Shown: positions 7,875 to 17,741, counted from the first letter of the stretch. The stretch: 44,219 bases of DNA from Gallionella sp. (GCA_003134595.1 PLBS01000068.1:1-44219); one strand, 5' to 3'. The notes: generated by a model from the sequence alone, not told the origin. A program made the numbers and translations.

Positions 7875-10800
7875 TCATGCATGGGCATGCCTGAACTTTC
7901 TGACCCTGGCGCTGAACCACTCGATCACATCGTCCACATAGGTGAACACCACCGGGATCACCAGCAAGCTAAGGAAGGTCGAGGTGATCAATCCACCGAT
8001 CACGACGATCGCCATCGGCGAGCGGAAACTGCCATCGCCCGTGCCCAGATCAAGCGCCACCGGCAGCATGCCCGCACCCATCGCCATGGTCGTCATCACG
8101 ATCGGGCGCACGCGTTTCTTGCACGCATCGAGCAGCGCCTCGGCGCGGTTCATGCCGCGCTCGCGGCGCGAGACGATCGCGTATTCCACCAGCAGGATGG
8201 AGTTCTTGGTCGCGATCCCCATCAGCATGATGAGGCCGATCATCGAAGGCATCGAAATCGCGGTGCGGGTCAGGAACAGCGCCAGGAACGCGCCCGGGAT
8301 GGACAGCACCAGCGCAACCAGGATTGTGGCCGGCTGCATGAAATCCTTGAACAGCAAGACCAGCACGATGTAGATGCACAGTACACCCGTGAACATCGCC
8401 AGACCGAAGCTCGCGAACAGCTCTTTCATGGCCTCGGCATCCCCGATCGGCGCCATCGCCACGCCGGGCGGTGGATTCTTGATCGACGGCAATGCAGCCA
8501 CGGCCGCCTGCACCTTGCCCAAAGGCTGCCCGGCCAGCTCGATCTCAAAGCTGATATTGCGCTGCCGGTCATAGCGGTCGATCTGGGCCGGGCCGCTCTC
8601 CAGACTCAAAGTAGCCACACTGCCGAGCATCACCGGTCCGTGCGATCCCGGCACCACCAGACGGGAAAGCAATTCGAGATCCTGCCGCGCTTCATCGCGC
8701 AGTTTCACGACGATGGGCAATTGCCGATCCGGCAAATTGAGTTTGGCCAGCGCCTGGTCGTAATCTCCGGCCGTCGCCACGCGCAAGGTGTCGGCGATCG
8801 CGCTGGAAGTCACCCCCTGATCCGCTGCCCGCGCGAAATCGGGACGCACCACCACTTCCGGACGCAACACACTGGAATTGGACACCACGTTGCCGATGCC
8901 CTGAATCGTGCGCAACTCCTGCCCCACCTTCAACGCATGCTGGTTCAACAACTCGCTATTTTCACTGGTCAGCACGAGCTGGTATTTGTCCGCAGATGAC
9001 CCCAGCCCCACCTTGACGCGCACGCCGGGCAATAGCATCAACGCATCACGCAACTGACCTTCGATTTGCTGTTTCACGACACGTTGTCCACGCGGCTTGA
9101 GCTGTATGGAAAGCGTGGCCTTGCGCACCTCAGGCATCCCGGTTGGCTCAAACGCATTGCCGCCCGATGCACCTCCGCCGATTGCGGTATAGACCAGCGT
9201 CACATTTGGATTCTGCATGACGATGCCGCGCGCCTGCTCGGCCAGCGCATAGGTCTGCTCAAACTTGCTCCCCGGCGGCAATGTCAGCGTCACTTGAGTT
9301 TGCGACTGGTTGTCCTTGGGCTGAAACGCTGTCTGCAAAGTCCCTGCCAGCCCGAATGAGCCCACGAAAAAAACTGCCGTTACGGCCAGGGTGGTCTTGC
9401 GATGTGCCAAACACCAATGCGCCCATTTGAGATAAATCTCGATCCACCTGGGGGTCGGATGTGCAACGCGCGGGAGCAAGAAATAGGCAGACATCATCGG
9501 TGTCAGCATCCGCGCCACCGCGAGCGAGAACAACACGGCCACTGCCGCCGTCCAGCCGAATTGCACGAAGAATTTGCCCGCTATGCCGCTCATGAAGGCC
9601 GTCGGCAGGAACACCGCCACCAGCGTGAATGTGGTCGCGATCACCGCCATACCGATCTCGTCGGCGGCTTCCATCGCCGCCTGGTAAGGCTTCTTCCCCA
9701 TCTCCAGATGGCGCATGATGTTTTCAATCTCGACGATGGCATCGTCCACCAGCACCCCGACCACCAGCGACAACGCCAGCAGAGTCACCACATTGATGGT
9801 GAAGCCGAACAGATACATGAGCGCAAACGTGGGAATGACAGCAAGCGGCAAAGCCGTCGCGGCAACGATGGTGGCGCGCGAATTGCGCAGGAAAAACATC
9901 ACCACGATCACTGCCAGCAAGGCTCCCTCGAAGATCATCTCCATCGAGCCCCGGTAGGTCTCATAGACCATATCAACCATGTTGAACACACGTTCCACGG
10001 TGATCTCCGGATGATTTTCCCTGATGCTTGCCAGCGCACTGGTCACCCCATTGCCCACCTCGACATCGCTGGCACCCAGCGAGCGGACGATCTCGAACCC
10101 GACCACCTGTTTGCCATCATGCAACGCAGCCGAACGCCGCTCGGCAAAGGTGTCGCTGACGTTCGCCACCTGGTCAAGACGGACATGCCGGCCATCACGC
10201 AGACTGATTTCCATTTGCGCCAACTGCCCGGCTGTTTGCACCGTTGCCACTGTGCGCACGGCTTGTTCCATGCCGCCCAGATCGGTGCGTCCGCCCGGCG
10301 CTTCCTGTTGTATCTGCCGCAACTGGCTGGAGATTTCGGAGGCGGTGAGATTCAACGCCAGCAGCTTGGTCGGATCGAGCTCCACGCCAATCTGCCGCGT
10401 CACACCGCCGACACGATTGACCGCCCCGACGCCTTTCACGCCGAGCAGCAGCTTGGTCACGTTGTTGTCCACGAACCAGGACAGTTCTTCCTCGCTCATG
10501 TTCGGCGCGGCAATCGTGTAGGTCAGGATCGGCTTGCCGCTCAATTCCACTTTATTGATGGCCGGATCGAGCATCTCGCGCGGCAACTCGCCCCGGATAC
10601 GCGAGACGGTGGAACGCACATCCTCCAGTGCCGCGCTTGAATCACGCTCCAGCCGGAACTCGGCAGAGATGATGGCCGTCCCGTCCTTGACTTGGGTATA
10701 CAGGTGCTTCAGTCCTTGCGCACTGGCAAGCGCATTCTCGATCTTGCGTGCCACCTCGGCTTCCATCTGGTCCGGGGAAGCACCCGGCATTGAAGCCGTC

Positions 10801-10940
10801 ACCGTGACCATCGGCAAATCAATGTCCGGGAACATCTGGATTTTCATGGCTTTGAAAGCCATCACGCCCAGAAACGTGAGCATCACGAAGGCAAGCACAG
10901 CAGGGATCGGGTTGCGTATGGACCAGGACGAAACGTTCAT
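7875..10940 (-). CDS. RND efflux transporter, HAE1/AcrB-like
   Basis: 1021 aa; FPDIDLPMVTVTASMPGASPDQMEAEV, VVGVLVDDAIVEIENIMRH, GLIMLMGIATKNSILLVEYA. Confidence 0.96.
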   Translation of the reverse strand: MNVSSWSIRNPIPAVLAFVMLTFLGVMAFKAMKIQMFPDIDLPMVTVTASMPGASPDQMEAEVARKIENALASAQGLKHLYTQVKDGTAIISAEFRLERDSSAALEDVRSTVSRIRGELPREMLDPAINKVELSGKPILTYTIAAPNMSEEELSWFVDNNVTKLLLGVKGVGAVNRVGGVTRQIGVELDPTKLLALNLTASEISSQLRQIQQEAPGGRTDLGGMEQAVRTVATVQTAGQLAQMEISLRDGRHVRLDQVANVSDTFAERRSAALHDGKQVVGFEIVRSLGASDVEVGNGVTSALASIRENHPEITVERVFNMVDMVYETYRGSMEMIFEGALLAVIVVMFFLRNSRATIVAATALPLAVIPTFALMYLFGFTINVVTLLALSLVVGVLVDDAIVEIENIMRHLEMGKKPYQAAMEAADEIGMAVIATTFTLVAVFLPTAFMSGIAGKFFVQFGWTAAVAVLFSLAVARMLTPMMSAYFLLPRVAHPTPRWIEIYLKWAHWCLAHRKTTLAVTAVFFVGSFGLAGTLQTAFQPKDNQSQTQVTLTLPPGSKFEQTYALAEQARGIVMQNPNVTLVYTAIGGGASGGNAFEPTGMPEVRKATLSIQLKPRGQRVVKQQIEGQLRDALMLLPGVRVKVGLGSSADKYQLVLTSENSELLNQHALKVGQELRTIQGIGNVVSNSSVLRPEVVVRPDFARAADQGVTSSAIADTLRVATAGDYDQALAKLNLPDRQLPIVVKLRDEARQDLELLSRLVVPGSHGPVMLGSVATLSLESGPAQIDRYDRQRNISFEIELAGQPLGKVQAAVAALPSIKNPPPGVAMAPIGDAEAMKELFASFGLAMFTGVLCIYIVLVLLFKDFMQPATILVALVLSIPGAFLALFLTRTAISMPSMIGLIMLMGIATKNSILLVEYAIVSRRERGMNRAEALLDACKKRVRPIVMTTMAMGAGMLPVALDLGTGDGSFRSPMAIVVIGGLITSTFLSLLVIPVVFTYVDDVIEWFSARVRKFRHAHA

Positions 10941-10945
10941 GCCGC

Positions 10946-11875
10946 TTATCCCTTTACAACCTGGACGACATCACCTTCGGTCAGGAACGGCCCGCCGCTT
11001 TCGACGACCGGTTCATTTTCTTTCAGCCCCTGTTTGATCTGGACGCGATCGCCATTGCGCTGCCCTACCGTCACCGCCCGCTCATGCACGTGGTTGTCCG
11101 GCCCCACGACCAGCACGTAAGTCATGCTGCCGCGCTGCATGACGGCAGACTGCGGCAAAGACAACAAGGCCTTCTTGCCGCCGCTGACATCGAATGTGCC
11201 GCTCGCAAAAGCGCCCGCAATGATCCCGGCACTCTCAGGCAGCGTGACCAGCGCATAACCATAGCGCGTCTGCGGATTCACCGACGGCGAGATCGCCCGC
11301 ACCGCGCCCCTGATGACACGCCCCTCACCCACTGCGATTGATACGCTCATGCCCTTGTGTATCAGCATCAGTTCTTCTGCCGTGAGGTCGGCATGCCATT
11401 CCAGACGCCCTTTGCGGATCAGCCGGAAAAGCTCCACCCCAGGCTGTAACATGGAACCCACGTTGGCATTCGCCGCCGAGATGACGCCGGAATCCGGTGC
11501 CACGATGCGACCTTGAGTCGAACGTGCAGAAGCATCGCCGCCGGTGCGCGCAAAATTATCCAGCGTCACCAACACGTCGCCTTGCTGCACATGATCCCCG
11601 ATGCTGACCTTCACCTCCGCGATCAGCAAACCCTGCACTTGCGCACTGATGATGGCTTCCTGCCACGGGGTGATGCTGCCGTTCGCCGCTAACGTGCGCG
11701 CCCATTTGTCTTCACGCAGTGTCGTGGTACGCACCGTCAGCGCAGGCCGGCTTAGCGCAGGCGCAGCTTGTTCGGCTTCACTGCTGCCAACCAGCCCAAC
11801 TATTCCGCCCGCCAGCACCAGTCCTGACAAGGCAATATTGAAGATCAGATTGTTGTGTTTGATGTTGATACTCAT
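10946..11875 (-). CDS. RND periplasmic adaptor (membrane fusion protein)
   Basis: HlyD/MFP fold: AQVQGLLIAEVKVSIGDHVQQGDVLVTLD and GRIVAPDSGVISAANANVGSMLQPG; start MSINIKHN preferred. Confidence 0.9.
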   Translation of the reverse strand: MSINIKHNNLIFNIALSGLVLAGGIVGLVGSSEAEQAAPALSRPALTVRTTTLREDKWARTLAANGSITPWQEAIISAQVQGLLIAEVKVSIGDHVQQGDVLVTLDNFARTGGDASARSTQGRIVAPDSGVISAANANVGSMLQPGVELFRLIRKGRLEWHADLTAEELMLIHKGMSVSIAVGEGRVIRGAVRAISPSVNPQTRYGYALVTLPESAGIIAGAFASGTFDVSGGKKALLSLPQSAVMQRGSMTYVLVVGPDNHVHERAVTVGQRNGDRVQIKQGLKENEPVVESGGPFLTEGDVVQVVKG

Positions 11876-11997
11876 TGTTTCTCTTGCCTCCAAAAATCTC
11901 AAAATATGTCATTCCAACATAGGCAAATGTTAACAGGGTATTGAAAAACGTCGCGAGCGACGTTGGCAACATTCAACATTCAGCGCCATTCAAGTCC

Positions 11998-12120
11998 GGG
12001 CCTACCCCAATGTTGTTCACTTAACCGTTCGTGGTGAGGTATCGAACCACTTGATGCATGCCCTTCGATACCTCAGGGCGAACGGTTGGGCGCTAAATGA
12101 ACAGCATCGGGACCGACCCC
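11998..12120. repeat. Composite nested inverted-repeat element
   Basis: Outer arms gggcctaccccaatgttgttcactta / taaatgaacagcatcgggaccgacccc; inner arms ccgttcgtggtgaggtatcgaa / ttcgatacctcagggcgaacgg (imperfect). Confidence 0.75.
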
Positions 12121-12181
12121 TGTTACTCGCGGTTTCATGTTAACCTTTTCGCGCAACGAACTACTGGAACAACCGGTGGCC

Positions 12182-13072
12182 ATGAAAAAATCACTATTCA
12201 TCATTCTCGCCTCTGCACTGCTCAACTGCGGCTGCAGCACTGTCAGCCTGGTCTACCGCAACGCCGATTGGTACCTGCAACACAAAATCAACGACTACAC
12301 TTCATTCAATACCCGGCAGAAAGAAACGATCCGCCAGGAAGTCTCCGATTATATGCACTGGCATCGGAAAAATGCGCTGCCAGAATACATCATCTTTCTG
12401 CAAAATCTGAATGGAGTAGCTCAATATGACGGCCAATTGAGGGAACAAGAAGTCCCCCTGTTGAGAGCCCATCTGTTGAGTTTGTATCGAAAAACCCTGG
12501 TGCCGGCGATACGGCCCACCGCACAATTGTTAAGTGAGCTGGATAGCCGGCAAATACAGGAACTGGGCAGAAATTTTGCCGAGAAAAACCAAAAACAAAA
12601 ACACGAAGTGCTCGACGGAAGTCATGATGAAAACCTTGACAAACGCGCGGACAAAACCATCGCTTTTCTGGAATGGTTGGCAGGAAATTTAAGTGACGAA
12701 CAAGAACAAAAGGTCAGAGAAATGAGTCGTCACCTACCCTTTGTCAGCCACATTTTCATCCAGCATCGGGAAGCCAATCAAGGCAGGCTGATCGCGCTAT
12801 TAAACGCACATGCAGGCGCAGATAAAATCGCCGCATTCCTGTCGTCGTGGGTCCTCACCCCCGAGACGACCAGAACAGCGCAACAACAGCATGCCATTCA
12901 GTCATTCGACATGGCCACAGATGCAATGATCGTGCAGATCCATGGGCTGCTGACGGGCCGGCAAAAAGATCATCTGCACAAAAGGATATCGTCTTACATC
13001 GACGACATGCGAAGTTTCTCCACAGACATGCATGCTGCAAGCGGCACATCCCTTCAGGATTCCAGTCCATGA
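12182..13072 (+). CDS. DUF6279-like lipoprotein
   Basis: Start MKKSLFIILASALLNCGCSTVSLVYRNADWYL, lipobox LLNCGC. Confidence 0.75.
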   Translation: MKKSLFIILASALLNCGCSTVSLVYRNADWYLQHKINDYTSFNTRQKETIRQEVSDYMHWHRKNALPEYIIFLQNLNGVAQYDGQLREQEVPLLRAHLLSLYRKTLVPAIRPTAQLLSELDSRQIQELGRNFAEKNQKQKHEVLDGSHDENLDKRADKTIAFLEWLAGNLSDEQEQKVREMSRHLPFVSHIFIQHREANQGRLIALLNAHAGADKIAAFLSSWVLTPETTRTAQQQHAIQSFDMATDAMIVQIHGLLTGRQKDHLHKRISSYIDDMRSFSTDMHAASGTSLQDSSP

Positions 13073-13221
13073 CGTTTCGCCCCGGAACAAAACGATGGTT
13101 GTGTAATCCTGTCTGTCATGGCTTTGAATTTTTCCGTTCATGCCGCTGGAATTTTATACTCGACTAATTTACTATACTTACTCACACGCCAGTCGCCCAC
13201 TTACCAGTTACCGGAGTCCCC

Positions 13222-14703
13222 TTGCCGCATCACCGCAAAAATAATGTTGCCCTGAACAGTGGACTGATCAGGGCACTGCGCAGCTTATTGCCGCCGGAAT
13301 CCGTGTTGGTTGATGCGGAGGATTTGCGCCCGTTTGAATGCGACGGGCTGTCGGTCTATCGGCAGTTACCGATGGTCGTGGTGCTGCCGGAAACCATAGC
13401 GCAAGTGCAAAACATCATGCGCCTGTGCCATGCACAGCGAGTCCCGGTGGTGGCGCGCGGCGCGGGCACCGGCCTGTCCGGCGGCGCACTGCCCCTGGCG
13501 GATGGCGTGCTGCTGAGCCTGGCCAAGTTCAGGGACATCCTGAGCATCGATCCGCATAACGCGATGGCGACCGTGCAGCCGGGCGTGCGCAACCTGGCCA
13601 TATCCGAAGCGGCGGCAGCATACGGACTGTATTACGCGCCCGACCCCTCGTCGCAAATCGCCTGCACCATAGGCGGCAATGTCGCGGAAAATTCGGGCGG
13701 TGTGCATTGCCTGAAATATGGTCTGACGGTGCACAACATCCTGATGCTGAAAGTGGTCACGATGGAAGGCGAGCTGCTCACCATAGGCGCGGAGACGCTG
13801 GATTCACCGGGCTATGACCTGCTGGCGCTGATGACCGGCTCCGAGGGCATGCTCGGCATCATCGTCGAGGTGACGGTCAAGCTGCTGCCCAAACCCGAAC
13901 GTGCACAGGTCGTGCTTGCAGCCTTTGACGATGTAGTGAAAGCGGGCGAGGCGGTCGGCGCGATCATCGCCGCGGGCATCATCCCCGCCGGGCTGGAAAT
14001 GATGGACCGGCTCGCCATCCAGGCGGCGGAGGATTTTGTGCATGCGGGTTATCCGCGCGATGCCGAGGCGATTCTGTTATGCGAACTGGACGGCACCAAT
14101 GCCGAAGTTTCCGAGTACATCATGGCGGTGCGCAAGATATTGACCGATAGCGGCGCAACCGAAGTGCGCACTGCGGTGGACGAAGCCGAAAGGCAACTGT
14201 TCTGGAAGGGGCGCAAATCGGCCTTCCCCGCCGTGGGACGCATCTCGCCGGATTATTACTGCATGGACGGCACTATTCCGCGCCGCCAGTTGCCGCATGT
14301 TCTGCGCCGCATCGGCGAGATGTCGGCGGAATACGGATTGCCGGTCGCCAACGTGTTCCACGCCGGGGACGGCAATATGCATCCGCTGATCCTGTTCGAT
14401 GCCAACAAGGAAGGCGAACTGAAGCTCACCGAGGAATTCGGCCGCCGCATCCTGCAGCTCTGTGTGGAAGTCGGCGGCACCATCACCGGCGAACACGGCG
14501 TGGGCATGGAGAAGATCGACCAAATGTGCATCCAGTTCCAGAGCGCAGAGTTGAACCAGTTCCATGCCATCAAAGCCGCATTCGATCCATCCGGCCTGCT
14601 CAATCCCGGCAAGGCCGTTCCCACGCTGCAGCGCTGCGCCGAATTCGGCGCCATGCATGTCCATCACGGACAACTTCCCCACGCTGAACTGGAGCGCTTT
14701 TGA
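13222..14703 (+). CDS. glcD: Glycolate oxidase FAD-binding subunit GlcD
   Basis: FAD_binding_4 motif PVVARGAGTGLSGGALP, GNVAENSGGVHCLKYG, NVFHAGDGNMHPLILFD, GEHGVGMEKI. Confidence 0.95.
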   Translation: MPHHRKNNVALNSGLIRALRSLLPPESVLVDAEDLRPFECDGLSVYRQLPMVVVLPETIAQVQNIMRLCHAQRVPVVARGAGTGLSGGALPLADGVLLSLAKFRDILSIDPHNAMATVQPGVRNLAISEAAAAYGLYYAPDPSSQIACTIGGNVAENSGGVHCLKYGLTVHNILMLKVVTMEGELLTIGAETLDSPGYDLLALMTGSEGMLGIIVEVTVKLLPKPERAQVVLAAFDDVVKAGEAVGAIIAAGIIPAGLEMMDRLAIQAAEDFVHAGYPRDAEAILLCELDGTNAEVSEYIMAVRKILTDSGATEVRTAVDEAERQLFWKGRKSAFPAVGRISPDYYCMDGTIPRRQLPHVLRRIGEMSAEYGLPVANVFHAGDGNMHPLILFDANKEGELKLTEEFGRRILQLCVEVGGTITGEHGVGMEKIDQMCIQFQSAELNQFHAIKAAFDPSGLLNPGKAVPTLQRCAEFGAMHVHHGQLPHAELERF

Positions 14704-14756
14704 TGAACCCAGACAATTCATTAGGCATGTCATCACACTCTGAGTATGAACTGCAT

Positions 14757-14835
14757 CGCTCCTCCCCTGCTCCCTCCCTGACAAGGGAGGGCTGGGGTGG
14801 GTTGGGGAGGCTGGGAGGGGTTGGGGTTTCAACCA
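14757..14835. repeat. G/C-homopurine palindromic element (ctccctccctgacaagggagggc...), related to 29574-29660
   Basis: ctccctccctgacaagggagggctgggg...ggaggctgggaggggttgg, reverse-complement-like to cccctcccagcctcccc at 29580. Confidence 0.6.
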
Positions 14836-14862
14836 AAACCAAACCCCCTCTGATAAAGCTAC

Positions 14863-14912
14863 TAGCCATTCGACTAGGCCATCAACTGACGATAGCCAAG
14901 TCGCTGGTTATA
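14863..14912 (+). repeat. 50-nt dispersed stem-loop element, copy B
   Basis: TAGCCATTCGACTA-GGCCATCAACTGACGATAGCC-AAGTCGCTGGTTATA. Confidence 0.87.
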
Positions 14913-15001
14913 GCTCCCCCTTATCAGGGGGAGAACTGTGTTGCGGCATCATTTAAAACGGCTGGAGTTGAGCGCCATTTTCTCCTAATGGATTATCCGA
15001 G

Positions 15002-16102
15002 ATGAACGCACAAGACATCGGCACAGCGTTGCAGCAACATGTGTTGAATGCGTTGCAGGATGCGACTCCGCTCAACATCACCGGTGGCGGCAGCAAAACT
15101 TTTCTCGGGCTCAGCACACACGGGCAGCAGATCGATGTCAGCGGACATTGCGGCATCGTGGAATACGATCCGCGCGAACTGGTGCTGACGGCGCGCAGCG
15201 GCACCACTCTTCAAGAGATCGAAACCGCGCTGGCAGAAGCCGGGCAGATGCTGGCGTTCGAGCCGCCGCATTTCGGTGATAGCGCCACTCTGGGCGGCAC
15301 CATCGCCTGCGCGCTGTCCGGACCGCGCCGTCCCTACAGCGGTTCGGCACGCGATTTCGTGCTGGGCTGCAAGCTGCTGAATGGCCGCGGCGAGATATTG
15401 CGCTTCGGCGGACAAGTGATGAAGAACGTCGCGGGTTACGATGTCTCACGCCTGATGACCGGAGCCTATGGCACGCTGGGCATCTTGCTGGAGATCAGCC
15501 TGAAAGTGCTGCCGCGTCCGGCGGCCAGTATCACCGTGGCGAGAGAATGCAGCGAAGTCGAAGCCATCGAGAGCATGAGCGGCCTGCTGACCAAGCCGCA
15601 TCCGGTGGATGGCGCGTGCTATCACGGTGACCACTGCTACGTGCGCATTTCCGGCAGCGCGCAAGCCGTCAAGGAAGCGCGCAACAAAATACCCGGTGAC
15701 GTGATGCCGGATGCAGATGCGTTCTGGCATGCGCTGCGCGAACATGAACTGCCCTTCTTCCGTCACAGCAGCACGTTGTATCGCATCATGGTAAAACCCG
15801 CCACTCCGCCACTGCCTATCGAAGGCTCTTGGCTGCTGGACTGGGGCGGCGCGCAGCGTTGGCTATACAGCCATGAAGATATCGCCACAATTCGTCATCG
15901 CGTTGAACTGGCTGGCGGATACGTCACCGTATTCCGCAGCGATGATCGCCCGAACGAAACATCACAACAGCCCGAAATATTTCAGCCCCTGCAAATATTC
16001 CAACCGCTACCTGGGCCGCTGCTGACCATACATCAACGACTCAAGGCCAGCTTCGACCCAAAAAATATTTTCAATCGCGGCCGGCTGTACGCCGAACTGT
16101 AA
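15002..16102 (+). CDS. glcE: Glycolate oxidase FAD-binding subunit GlcE
   Basis: NITGGGSKTFLG, MLAFEPPHFGDSATLGGTIACALSGPRRPYSGSARDFVLG; between glcD and glcF. Confidence 0.94.
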   Translation: MNAQDIGTALQQHVLNALQDATPLNITGGGSKTFLGLSTHGQQIDVSGHCGIVEYDPRELVLTARSGTTLQEIETALAEAGQMLAFEPPHFGDSATLGGTIACALSGPRRPYSGSARDFVLGCKLLNGRGEILRFGGQVMKNVAGYDVSRLMTGAYGTLGILLEISLKVLPRPAASITVARECSEVEAIESMSGLLTKPHPVDGACYHGDHCYVRISGSAQAVKEARNKIPGDVMPDADAFWHALREHELPFFRHSSTLYRIMVKPATPPLPIEGSWLLDWGGAQRWLYSHEDIATIRHRVELAGGYVTVFRSDDRPNETSQQPEIFQPLQIFQPLPGPLLTIHQRLKASFDPKNIFNRGRLYAEL

Positions 16103-16103
16103 T

Positions 16104-16245
16104 GGGAGCCTCTAAAAATTCACTTTTGCGGGATGAAGCGCAAGGAGCCGCGCAGCGAATGACGAGGCATATCGGATTGATAGACGAGGAATGAGCGAGC
16201 ACGCGACGCAGCGATTCGCCCGTAGAATGAATTTTTGAGGCTCCC
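16104..16245. mobile_element. MITE-like element with terminal inverted repeats between glcE and glcF
   Basis: GGGAGCCTCTAAAAATTCA (16104-16122) ... TGAATTTTTGAGGCTCCC (16228-16245); no internal transposase; TAA triplets near both ends. Confidence 0.75.
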
Positions 16246-16248
16246 TAA

Positions 16249-17460
16249 ATGCAAACTTCCATTCCTGCCCAATTGCTGAGTCATCCCGATATCGCGGAAG
16301 CCGATGCCATCCTGCGCAGCTGCGTGCATTGCGGGTTCTGCAATGCGACCTGCCCCACCTATCAGCTGCTGGGATCGGAACTGGATGGCCCGCGCGGACG
16401 TATCTATCTGATCAAAGAGATGCTGGAGACTGGCCAGGCCAGCGACAAGACCCGTTTGCATCTGGATCGCTGCCTGACCTGCCGCGCCTGCGAAACCACC
16501 TGCCCGTCCGGCGTGCGCTATGGCCGCCTGATAGACATCGGGCGCGAGATGGCCGAAGTGCGTGCGCCGCGTTCGCTTTCCGCAAGACTGTTGCGCAAGG
16601 CCATGCTTGCAGTGCTTCCCTACACTGCTCGCATCTCCGTTGCCTTGGCTTTGGCGCGGGTGTTTCGCCCGCTGCTGCCGCTGCATCTGCAGAAAAAGAT
16701 TCCGGCCAGACAGACCGCATCCATCACACCGGCAACTTTACATTCGCGACGCATGCTGGTCCTGCAAGGCTGCATCCAACCGCTGAGCACGCCGAACACC
16801 AATGCCGCGGCGGCGCGTGTGCTCGACCGGCTCGGCATCTCGCTGATCAGCGCACCAGGCGCCGGTTGCTGCGGCGCACTGAACCAGCATCTGGCTGACC
16901 CCGAAGGCGCACGCGCCATGATGCGCCGCAACATCGATGCTTGGTGGCCGCATGTCGAGAACGGCGCAGAGGCCATCGTCATGACGGCCAGCGGCTGCGG
17001 TCTGATGGTCAAGGACTATGTTGCTGCATTGAAAGATGATACAAAGTATGCAGACAAGGCGGCACGCATCAGCGAACTCACGCGCGACTTGAGTGAAATA
17101 CTGAACCGTGAGAACCTGAATACCTTCGCGCATATTGGCCGGGGCATGCGCGTGGCCTACCAGTCGTCCTGCACCTTGCAGCACGGCCAGAAACTCGGCG
17201 GAACGGTGGAAGCGATTCTGCAACGCTGCGGCTACGAACTCAGTCCTGTCGCGGACAGCCATCTTTGTTGCGGTGCGGCGGGGACATATACTCTGCTGCA
17301 AGCCGAACTTTCCCGGCAACTGCTGAAGAATAAGCTGGCCGCGCTACATGAAGGGAAACCGGAAGTCATCGCCTCCGCCAATGTCGGTTGCCAGATGCAT
17401 CTGGCCAGCGCAAGCGATCTGCCGGTCAAGCACTGGATAGAGTTGTTGGAACAGAACTAA
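16249..17460 (+). CDS. glcF: Glycolate oxidase iron-sulfur subunit GlcF
   Basis: CVHCGFCNATCPTYQLLGSELDGPRGRIYLIKEM, CLTCRACETTCPSGVRYGRLID, two CCG domains. Confidence 0.95.
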   Translation: MQTSIPAQLLSHPDIAEADAILRSCVHCGFCNATCPTYQLLGSELDGPRGRIYLIKEMLETGQASDKTRLHLDRCLTCRACETTCPSGVRYGRLIDIGREMAEVRAPRSLSARLLRKAMLAVLPYTARISVALALARVFRPLLPLHLQKKIPARQTASITPATLHSRRMLVLQGCIQPLSTPNTNAAAARVLDRLGISLISAPGAGCCGALNQHLADPEGARAMMRRNIDAWWPHVENGAEAIVMTASGCGLMVKDYVAALKDDTKYADKAARISELTRDLSEILNRENLNTFAHIGRGMRVAYQSSCTLQHGQKLGGTVEAILQRCGYELSPVADSHLCCGAAGTYTLLQAELSRQLLKNKLAALHEGKPEVIASANVGCQMHLASASDLPVKHWIELLEQN

Positions 17461-17500
17461 GGAGCATTACGTAATTCATGACAGAGACCATACAGCGGCC

Positions 17501-17625
17501 GTCATTCCCGCGAAGGCGGGAATCCAGCTTAACAAACAAGCTCCGCGTAGCGGACAAAATTTCAATGTTGTCCCGCTACGCGGGGATTATTAAATCACCT
17601 GGATTCCCGCTTTCGCGGGAATGAC
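17501..17625. repeat. Palindromic element, three nested hairpins (gtcattcccgcgaaggcgggaatccag family)
   Basis: Terminal arms gtcattcccgcgaaggcgggaatccag / ctggattcccgctttcgcgggaatgac; central ccgcgtagcgg...cccgctacgcgg. Confidence 0.88.
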
Positions 17626-17741
17626 GATGTGGTGAGTTTTGCGGGCTATTGCACTCGTTTCGAGCATTGTCTTCAATAATATAAAGCTGAACAGAATCAA
17701 ACGATGTTAATGTTAATTTTAAATTAAAGAAAGGAAATAGC

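Noticed and set aside
9402-10640. 412-aa plus-strand ORF (and 7872-8999, 375 aa)
   Set aside because: Antisense to the RND pump; His/Arg/Gln-rich shadow composition, no recognisable domain.
16120-16686. 188-aa minus-strand ORF through the glcE-glcF MITE
   Set aside because: Mostly antisense to glcF; not a plausible transposase.
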